A stretch of DNA of 8,939 nt, from the NCBI GenBank assembly GCA_031289875.1, contig JAITOO010000184.1, forward strand, positions 1 to 8,939. Reading direction: 5' to 3'. This document shows, piece by piece, positions 1 to 5,011 of the stretch (position 1 is the stretch's first letter; the number at the start of each line of letters is the position of its first letter). Both the position numbers and the translations under genes were made by a program. The notes under the pieces are model-generated. The model was not told the origin of the DNA. It saw only the letters and a program-made list of their open reading frames with translations, and searched no databases. The stretch comes from Flavobacteriaceae bacterium (GTDB lineage: Bacteria; Bacteroidota; Bacteroidia; Flavobacteriales; Weeksellaceae).

Positions 1-94
1 TCCTGATTTTGTGTGTTTTGCAGTAAAGAAAAATCAGAAAGCAACAACGATAAGCCATAATTTCCTAAATTTACCGAGTAAAATAACCAAATTG

Positions 95-128
95 ACAAAA
101 CTATCTTTTATCAGAAACAAAAAACAAA
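95..128 (-). promoter_or_regulatory. Candidate Bacteroidota promoter reading leftward
   Basis: On the minus strand a TTTG (125-128) is followed, 21 nt later, by TAGTTTTG (96-103). This fits the Bacteroidota -33 TTG / -7 TAnnTTTG consensus with acceptable spacing. Transcription would start near 89 and run off the left edge of the window. A minus-strand ATG at 58-56 lies about 30 nt downstream and stays open to the window edge, but its first 19 codons are not recognisable. The sequence is AT-rich, so a chance match is possible. Confidence 0.3.
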
Positions 129-132
129 TGAA

Positions 133-747
133 ATGCCCTGCGACTATCAGACCATAAAAGAGAAAGTCGAAAATGTCCTTTTAAAAGAAAAAGGAAGTAG
201 ATTTATCGGGTATTTGTATCAGGTTGAAAATGAGGGAGAAATAAAAAAGAGATTGGACGATATTTATGCCCTGCACCCCAAAGCTACTCATCATTGTTAT
301 GCTTATCGTCTGGGTTTGAACGGCGGAAATTACCGCGCCAACGACGACGGAGAGCCGTCAGGAACGGCGGGACTTCCGATTTACAATCAGCTTCTCTCGG
401 TGGGCGTTACAAATGTTTTGCTGATTATTGTCCGCTATTTTGGCGGGACGAAACTCGGCACAGGCGGGCTGGTAAAAACTTACAGGGAAAGCGCACAGCT
501 CGTGCTGGAACAGGCGGAAATCATCACCAAAGAATTGACGGAACTCTACCAATTAGAATTTGATTATTCTCATCAAGCGCAGGTGACGATGCTGATAAAA
601 AAACTGAATTTGGAAATCAAATTTTCTGAATTTACAGATAAATGCCGCCTGACGCTCATCGTTCCGATGAGAAAAAAGGAAGATTTTTTCGAGAAATTTG
701 ATTCGCTTTTTGCGCAAAATTTCGTCATTCAAAATAAGGTCTCATGA
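133..747 (+). CDS. yigZ: YigZ / IMPACT family protein (UPF0029 + DUF1949)
   Basis: A 204-residue cytosolic protein of the YigZ/IMPACT family. The N-terminal UPF0029 domain carries the family hallmarks: ATHHCYAYRLG at residues 51-61, DDGEPSGTAGLPI at 71-83 and RYFGGTKLGTGGL at 101-113. Residues from about 137 to the end fit the DUF1949 domain. Eukaryotic IMPACT relatives act in translational control through GCN1. The bacterial role is unsettled, and a nucleic-acid or ribosome-related function is usually suggested. The ATG at 133 is the first start after an in-frame stop at 79, and the resulting N-terminus (YQTI near the start) matches relatives. An ATG at 128 is in another frame and soon terminates. 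The 3' end overlaps the convergent thioesterase gene by 23 bp. No signal peptide or membrane segment is seen. The family call is secure; the function is not. Confidence 0.95.
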   Translation: MPCDYQTIKEKVENVLLKEKGSRFIGYLYQVENEGEIKKRLDDIYALHPKATHHCYAYRLGLNGGNYRANDDGEPSGTAGLPIYNQLLSVGVTNVLLIIVRYFGGTKLGTGGLVKTYRESAQLVLEQAEIITKELTELYQLEFDYSHQAQVTMLIKKLNLEIKFSEFTDKCRLTLIVPMRKKEDFFEKFDSLFAQNFVIQNKVS

Positions 748-1135
748 TTGCTAAAATCCGTTCGGGACAGCGAATGACTTTCCCCGAAACCTTGTCCATA
801 AAATAGAGTGTCGCAGCGCCTGTCGTGAGCAAAATTCCGTCTTGATTTTTGATTTCGTACTCGAAGAAAATCCGCACGCCGTCGGGCAATTTTTTAACGG
901 AAGTTGTGATGAAAAGTTCGTCGTCGTACTTGGCAGGTTTCAAGTATTTTATGTTCAAATCCGAAACGGGGAGCATCACTCCGAAATCTTCTATTTCTCT
1001 GTATGACAGCCCGACGCTTCTAAACAATTCTACTCTTCCGACTTCAAAATATTGCGGATAATTTCCATAGTAAACATAGCCCATCTGGTCTGTTTCACTA
1101 TATCTTACTCTAACTGTTGTTGTTGTCTGAATCAT
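725..1135 (-). CDS. Acyl-CoA thioesterase, YbgC/4HBT hotdog family
   Basis: A 136-residue single-domain hotdog-fold thioesterase, the usual length for the YbgC/4-hydroxybenzoyl-CoA thioesterase family. The signature lies at residues 11-34 (RYSETDQMGYVYYGNYPQYF then EVGR). D16 in ETDQMG is at the position of the catalytic acid of this family, and the VYYGNY segment begins the long central helix. Proteins of this type hydrolyse acyl-CoA thioesters in the cytosol. In proteobacteria YbgC sits with the Tol-Pal genes, but no tol or pal gene is visible here, so the substrate cannot be inferred. The gene is transcribed away from dnaA and converges on yigZ, its last 23 bp being shared with that gene on the opposite strand. 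No longer in-frame ATG start is seen upstream. A TAAATTTG -7 box on the minus strand lies about 95 nt before the start. Confidence 0.93.
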   Translation of the reverse strand: MIQTTTTVRVRYSETDQMGYVYYGNYPQYFEVGRVELFRSVGLSYREIEDFGVMLPVSDLNIKYLKPAKYDDELFITTSVKKLPDGVRIFFEYEIKNQDGILLTTGAATLYFMDKVSGKVIRCPERILAIMRPYFE

Positions 1136-1210
1136 TTAAATTTTTGCTTTATTTCCATATGAAAAAAATACCAAAAAAACAATAGGGGGGAGGCTTTTTT
1201 TTTCTATTTT

Positions 1211-1219
1211 TTTTTCACA
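1211..1219 (+). promoter_or_regulatory. Candidate DnaA box
   Basis: TTTTTCACA matches the relaxed DnaA-box consensus TTWTNCACA exactly. It lies 74 bp before the dnaA start codon, next to an AT-rich stretch. Autoregulation of dnaA through upstream boxes is common in bacteria. Only one match was found in the gap and it adjoins a T run, so chance is a real possibility. Confidence 0.35.
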
Positions 1220-1230
1220 ATTTTGTTGCG

Positions 1231-1238
1231 CAAATTTA
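1231..1238 (-). promoter_or_regulatory. Candidate -7 box for the thioesterase gene
   Basis: TAAATTTG on the minus strand is a perfect TAnnTTTG -7 element. No TTG is found at the expected 19-23 nt upstream; the nearest (1252-1254) leaves only 13 nt. The leader to the thioesterase ATG would be about 90 nt, rather long. Weak support. Confidence 0.25.
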
Positions 1239-1292
1239 GTGATAAATAATACAATTATAATTCTTAACTAATGTCTTAATTTACATAACGAT

Positions 1293-2723
1293 ATGTCAGA
1301 AGGTGCGGATTTTGTGTGGAAGGAATGCCTTAATTATATCAAGGATAATATCCCTGAGAAGGCATATGCAACTTGGTTTCATCCGATTAAGGCGGTGAAA
1401 CTGCAAGGCAAGGTATTGACGATTCAAGTACCGAGCAAATTTTATTATGAATACCTCGAAGAAAATTACATTAAGATTGTAAAAAGTTCGTTGACCAAGA
1501 ACTTGGGTAAAGACGCTAAACTGGTGTATCAGATTATGATGGAGAAAAATCATCGTACCGAAACGCCGTATTCCGTCAATATTCCCAGTTCCCAGAAAGC
1601 GCAAATCAAGCCGCAGGAAGTTGATGCTCCGCTCTATATGGAGCGTGGAGTAGCCAATCCTTTCGTCATTCCGGGATTGCAGAAACTGAAAATCAACAGC
1701 CAACTCAATACTAACTACACTTTCGACAATTTCATTGAAGGAGACTCCAACCGCCTCGCCCGTTCTGCGGGAAGGCAGATAGCCAAACGTCCGGGCGGAA
1801 CGTCATTCAACCCGCTGTTCATTTACAGCAACGTCGGTCTGGGAAAAACCCATCTGGCGCACGCCATCGGTCTGGAAGTGAAACGCATACAGCCCGAAAA
1901 AACCGTGTTGTACGTCTCCACCGAAAAATTCTGCCAGCAATTTCAGGAAGCGACCAAAGCCAACAATAGAAACGATTTCATCCACTTTTACCAGATGATA
2001 GACGTTTTGATTGTGGACGACATACATTTCATCTCAGGAAAAAAAGGAACGCAGGAAGTTTTCTTCTATATTTTCAACCACTTGCACCAAAGCGGAAAAC
2101 AAATTATCCTCACTTCCGACAAAGCCCCGATTGATATTCAAGATGTAGAGCAACGGCTGATTTCCCGTTTCAAATGGGGACTTTCAACCGAAATTCAAAC
2201 GCCCGACTATACGACGAGACTGGCAATCCTCCGCCAAAAAATGGAGTTTGACGGCATCGCACTGTCCGAAGATATTTTGGCTTACATTGCTGAGAATATC
2301 AAAACCAACATTCGCGAGTTGGAAGGCGCACTCAATTCTGTCATCGCACAATCAACGCTGAACAAGAAAGAAATCACGCCGGAACTTGTGGAAAAAACTT
2401 TGGCAAATCTGATTTCCAACTCAAAAAAAGACATTACTATAGATTACATACAAAAATTGGTCTGCGATTATTTCAAACTTCCTCTGGACATGATTCAATC
2501 CAAAACGCGGAAGCGGGACATCGTGCAGGCGCGCCAGTTGGCGATGTATTTTGCCAAGAAATATACCAATGCTTCGCTGTCCACCATCGGAACGCAAATC
2601 GGCAAACGAGACCACGCCACCGTACTTCATGCCTGCAAAACTGTGGGTAACTTGTTTGAAACCGACCGAATGTTTAAATCTTATGTGGACGACATCAACA
2701 AAAAAATAGTAGCTGAAATATGA
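1293..2723 (+). CDS. dnaA: Chromosomal replication initiator protein DnaA
   Basis: Full-length DnaA of 476 residues. It is the AAA+ ATPase that binds DnaA boxes and opens oriC. Domain I spans roughly residues 1-85, followed by a short variable linker. Domain III starts near 137 (NYTFDNFIEG) with the P-loop at 179-186 (SNVGLGKT), Walker B at 238-243 (VLIVDD), sensor I at 274-276 (TSD), the box VII RLISRF at 288-293 with the arginine finger, and sensor II at R341 in NIRELEGAL. Domain IV carries the DnaA signature at 436-449 (IGKRDHATVLHACK), which reads the box in double-stranded DNA. The first P-loop glycine of the GxxxxGKT pattern is serine here; the catalytic lysine K185 and T186 are intact. 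The stop codon overlaps the start of the downstream phosphatase gene (ATGA), suggesting cotranscription. A DnaA-box match lies upstream, which would fit autoregulation. Confidence 0.98.
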   Translation: MSEGADFVWKECLNYIKDNIPEKAYATWFHPIKAVKLQGKVLTIQVPSKFYYEYLEENYIKIVKSSLTKNLGKDAKLVYQIMMEKNHRTETPYSVNIPSSQKAQIKPQEVDAPLYMERGVANPFVIPGLQKLKINSQLNTNYTFDNFIEGDSNRLARSAGRQIAKRPGGTSFNPLFIYSNVGLGKTHLAHAIGLEVKRIQPEKTVLYVSTEKFCQQFQEATKANNRNDFIHFYQMIDVLIVDDIHFISGKKGTQEVFFYIFNHLHQSGKQIILTSDKAPIDIQDVEQRLISRFKWGLSTEIQTPDYTTRLAILRQKMEFDGIALSEDILAYIAENIKTNIRELEGALNSVIAQSTLNKKEITPELVEKTLANLISNSKKDITIDYIQKLVCDYFKLPLDMIQSKTRKRDIVQARQLAMYFAKKYTNASLSTIGTQIGKRDHATVLHACKTVGNLFETDRMFKSYVDDINKKIVAEI

Positions 2724-3187
2724 AAATATTAATGGTTTGTTTAGGTAATATTTGTCGTTCTCCAATGGCGGAGGGTATCCTGCGGTCGAAACTTCCCGAA
2801 GATTTCGTAGTGGACAGCGCAGGGACTGCCAATTACCATGAAAACCAAAAACCTGATAAAAGGGCAATTGAAGTGTGCAAAAATCACGGAATTGATATTT
2901 CAACGCTCAGAGGACGGCAGTTTAAACTTTCTGATTTTGATGAATTTGACCGCATCTATGTCATGGATCATGCCAATTACAGCGACATTATCTATCAAGT
3001 TCGGAAAGAATCGGACAAGAAGAAAGTAAAACTCATCACGGCAGAAGATACTAATTCTCCCAATCATATTTCCGACCCATACTACGGCGAAATTGAGGAT
3101 TTTGAAAAAATCTACCGGCAGTTGGACAGTGTCTGTACCGTTATTACAGAAAAATTTGCGAAAGAAAATTCTCTTCAAAATGCTTGA
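2720..3187 (+). CDS. Low-molecular-weight protein-tyrosine phosphatase
   Basis: A 155-residue cytosolic LMW-PTP, normal length for the family. The phosphate-binding loop lies at the very N-terminus: C7-LGNIC-R13-S14, with nucleophile C7 and R13 satisfying the CX5R pattern. The general acid is D119 in the DPYYG motif near residues 119-123. Other family landmarks are DSAGT after the first helix, PDKRAIE, and the FDRIYVMD segment. Enzymes of this group dephosphorylate phosphotyrosine; in bacteria many act on tyrosine kinases that control polysaccharide export. The substrate here is unknown. An arsenate reductase is the main alternative within the fold, but the DPYYG acid motif favours a phosphatase. 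The ATG overlaps the dnaA stop by four bases (ATGA), so translational coupling to dnaA is likely. No polysaccharide or kinase genes are nearby in the window. Confidence 0.95.
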   Translation: MKILMVCLGNICRSPMAEGILRSKLPEDFVVDSAGTANYHENQKPDKRAIEVCKNHGIDISTLRGRQFKLSDFDEFDRIYVMDHANYSDIIYQVRKESDKKKVKLITAEDTNSPNHISDPYYGEIEDFEKIYRQLDSVCTVITEKFAKENSLQNA

Positions 3188-3282
3188 AGTAAATAGTGGA
3201 CTTTTATGGGCTTTATGCTACTCTCATTGCAAAAAAAACGTTTAAAATTTGTTAAAATCGGAGTTTAGCAAAAAAGAATTAG

Positions 3283-3290
3283 TATATTTG
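3283..3290 (+). promoter_or_regulatory. Candidate -7 box for the porG-uppS-bamA unit
   Basis: TATATTTG is a perfect match to the Bacteroidota TAnnTTTG -7 element. It lies in the 170-bp gap between the phosphatase gene and the DUF6089 gene, giving a leader of roughly 60 nt. A canonical TTG 19-23 nt upstream is missing; the nearest TTTG (3248-3251) is 31 nt away. The gap holds no recognisable terminator or other gene. Confidence 0.5.
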
Positions 3291-3357
3291 TCGCCTTAAA
3301 GTGTAACAAAAGCAATAATATTTTCGTTATGCAATAATAAAATAGAGATTATACATC

Positions 3358-4224
3358 ATGAAAAAGTATTTCTTATTTACTATAATATTGTTTGCTTTTT
3401 GCTTCAAAGTGAATGCACAACGGCATGAAATAGGAGGTTCGCTGGGCGTTCCCAACATCATCGGAGACATCGGAAAGACTGGCTATATTCAGGCAATCCC
3501 TGATGACATCAAAAATGGACTGCCGTTTTCCATCGGAGCGCTTTACCGATTCAATTTTAACAACAGACAGGGAGTGAGGCTCAATCTTGTGTACAACAGA
3601 GTGTATTTCAACGACAAATATGCAGCAGAAGATTACCGATATAAGCGTGGTCTGCACGGAAAAAACGATATCTTTGAAGCATCAATTCTGTTTGAATACA
3701 ATTTTTTTGACATTAATAACGAACAAAAATCCGCATCGTCGCCGTACATTTTTGGAGGTATTGCCGCTGTCGGCAGCCGTGACCCGAAATATACGATTGA
3801 CAATGTGGAGAGGAAAGACAGTCAGGGCAATCCCCTTCCGCCCGCCTATCCCAATGATTTTGACACTTTCCTGACTACCAAAAATTCTTCAGCATTCAGT
3901 TGGGGGATTCCTTTCGGCATAGGGTATAAAATCAAATTTAATTATAATTGGAATCTTTCCTTTGAAATAGGAGCAAGATATACCGCTACCGACAATCTGG
4001 ATTTTAGCGCTGAACAGACTTCAAAATTCACCACAAACATCGATCCGGCACTTGTGAGCAGCCCGCTCTATGAGGGAGGAATCGACCAAGAAATTGAAAG
4101 AAGAAAATCAGCAATTATAGGAGAACACCAGACAGGCAATCTATTCAAAAGCAACGACTGGTACGTGGTTACAGGCATCAATCTGACGTATTCTTTCGGA
4201 AGACCTCCTTGTTTCTGCGATTAA
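3358..4224 (+). CDS. Outer-membrane beta-barrel protein, DUF6089 / PorG-like
   Basis: A 288-residue exported protein. It begins with a clear signal peptide (about residues 1-20, cleaved before the Q of NAQRHEIGG). The rest alternates hydrophobic and polar residues and is rich in aromatic residues, as in a small outer-membrane barrel. The opening of the mature part (EIGGSLGVPNIIGDIGKTGY), the NDIFEASILFEYNFFD segment, and the C-terminal SFGRPPC are typical of DUF6089 proteins. From family knowledge, PorG of Porphyromonas gingivalis, a barrel associated with the PorK/PorN ring of type IX secretion, is of this type and its gene also lies before uppS, bamA and skp genes. That synteny makes a PorG-like role the best inference; I see no other T9SS gene here. 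Two cysteines, C285 and C287, lie at the extreme C-terminus. uppS starts 12 bp after the stop. The start at 3358 follows a strong -7 box. Confidence 0.85.
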   Translation: MKKYFLFTIILFAFCFKVNAQRHEIGGSLGVPNIIGDIGKTGYIQAIPDDIKNGLPFSIGALYRFNFNNRQGVRLNLVYNRVYFNDKYAAEDYRYKRGLHGKNDIFEASILFEYNFFDINNEQKSASSPYIFGGIAAVGSRDPKYTIDNVERKDSQGNPLPPAYPNDFDTFLTTKNSSAFSWGIPFGIGYKIKFNYNWNLSFEIGARYTATDNLDFSAEQTSKFTTNIDPALVSSPLYEGGIDQEIERRKSAIIGEHQTGNLFKSNDWYVVTGINLTYSFGRPPCFCD

Positions 4225-4236
4225 TAGACATAAAAA

Positions 4237-4998
4237 GTGAAAGAAATAGAAGAAAACATAGATATAGAAAATCTGCCTCAGCACGTCGCTATCATCATGG
4301 ACGGCAATGGACGTTGGGCAAAAAAACGCGGAATGCTCCGCACTTTCGGGCATCAAAACGCTATCAAAGCTGTGCACGATGCTGTCGAATTTTGCGATGA
4401 AATGAATATTCCCTACCTGACGCTGTACGCTTTTTCTTCTGAAAACTGGAATCGTCCTGCAATGGAGGTCAATACGCTGATGAGTCTTTTGGTCAGCACC
4501 ATTCGGAAAGAAGCCAAGAAACTGATGGATAAGGGCGTGAGAGTTCAGGCAATCGGAAATCTTGAAAAACTGCCCGAAACGGCGCATCAAGAACTAAAAA
4601 AACTTATTGAGCTGACCCAAAATAATACTAGCGGAACTTTAATTTTGGCGCTGAGTTACAGCTCGAAAGACGAAATCATCAGAGCGGTGAAAAATATTGC
4701 GAGAGAAGTTTCGGAAAATAAAATCAGCCTAAACGACATCAATGAAGAAGTTTTTTCCAATCATCTCTATACTAAAAATATACCTGAGGTAGATTTGCTA
4801 ATCCGCACGAGCGGAGAAATCCGAATCAGCAATTTTCTACTTTGGCAAATTGCCTACGCAGAACTGTATTTTACCGATGTTTTGTGGCCGGATTTCGACA
4901 AGAACGAATTTCGAAAGGCAATCCGCTATTATCAGACACGCGAAAGAAGATTCGGTAAAACAAGTGAACAATTAAAAACAAACAATATTATTATATAG
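4237..4998 (+). CDS. uppS: Isoprenyl transferase (undecaprenyl diphosphate synthase) UppS
   Basis: A 253-residue cis-prenyltransferase. It condenses isopentenyl diphosphate with farnesyl diphosphate to make undecaprenyl diphosphate, the lipid carrier for peptidoglycan and surface glycans, at the cytoplasmic face of the inner membrane. Motifs in order: HVAIIMDGNGRWAKKRG at 16-32 with the catalytic Asp D22, TLYAFSSENWNRP at 62-74, ALSYSSKDEI at 138-147 (the usual ALSYG has Ser for Gly here), RTSGEIRISNFLLWQIAYAE at 190-209 and LWPDF at 216-220. Length is normal. The start is GTG at 4237: an in-frame stop lies at 4231 and the first in-frame ATG is codon 21, inside the catalytic motif, so ATG initiation is excluded. 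It lies 12 bp after the DUF6089 gene and 13 bp before bamA, so the three are almost certainly one operon. Confidence 0.97.
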   Translation: MKEIEENIDIENLPQHVAIIMDGNGRWAKKRGMLRTFGHQNAIKAVHDAVEFCDEMNIPYLTLYAFSSENWNRPAMEVNTLMSLLVSTIRKEAKKLMDKGVRVQAIGNLEKLPETAHQELKKLIELTQNNTSGTLILALSYSSKDEIIRAVKNIAREVSENKISLNDINEEVFSNHLYTKNIPEVDLLIRTSGEIRISNFLLWQIAYAELYFTDVLWPDFDKNEFRKAIRYYQTRERRFGKTSEQLKTNNIII

Positions 4999-5011
4999 CC
5001 CAACAATATTT

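Larger units (their letters stand above)
1136..1292. other. AT-rich divergent intergenic region upstream of dnaA
   Basis: This gap separates the divergent thioesterase gene and dnaA. It contains a G6 run (1185-1190), two T9 runs (1195-1203 and 1207-1215), one DnaA-box match (1211-1219) and a very AT-rich stretch (1229-1290). It must hold promoters for both genes. For dnaA the best I can see is a TTG at 1226-1228 with a poor -7 (TACAATTA, 1250-1257) 21 nt later. I see no hairpin terminator and no small gene. Confidence 0.6.

Noticed and set aside
3..37. 8-bp inverted repeat CTGATTTT / AAAATCAG as a terminator
   Set aside because: The stem is AT-rich with a 19-nt loop and is not followed by a T run on the plus strand.
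2..157. Plus-strand open frame from the window edge to a stop at 155-157, overlapping yigZ
   Set aside because: The translation is lysine/threonine-rich with no recognisable family feature, and it overlaps the start of a secure gene; AT-rich leader DNA explains it.
1296..1703. Minus-strand open frame inside dnaA
   Set aside because: It lies wholly within the dnaA coding sequence and resembles no known family; a shadow frame.
2421..2903. 160-codon minus-strand open frame across the dnaA/phosphatase junction
   Set aside because: It is antisense to two well-supported genes and matches no family; a by-product of their codon use.
3188..3240. Terminator after the phosphatase gene
   Set aside because: The near-repeat CTTTTATG/CTTTATG is a direct, not inverted, repeat and no stem followed by T's is present.
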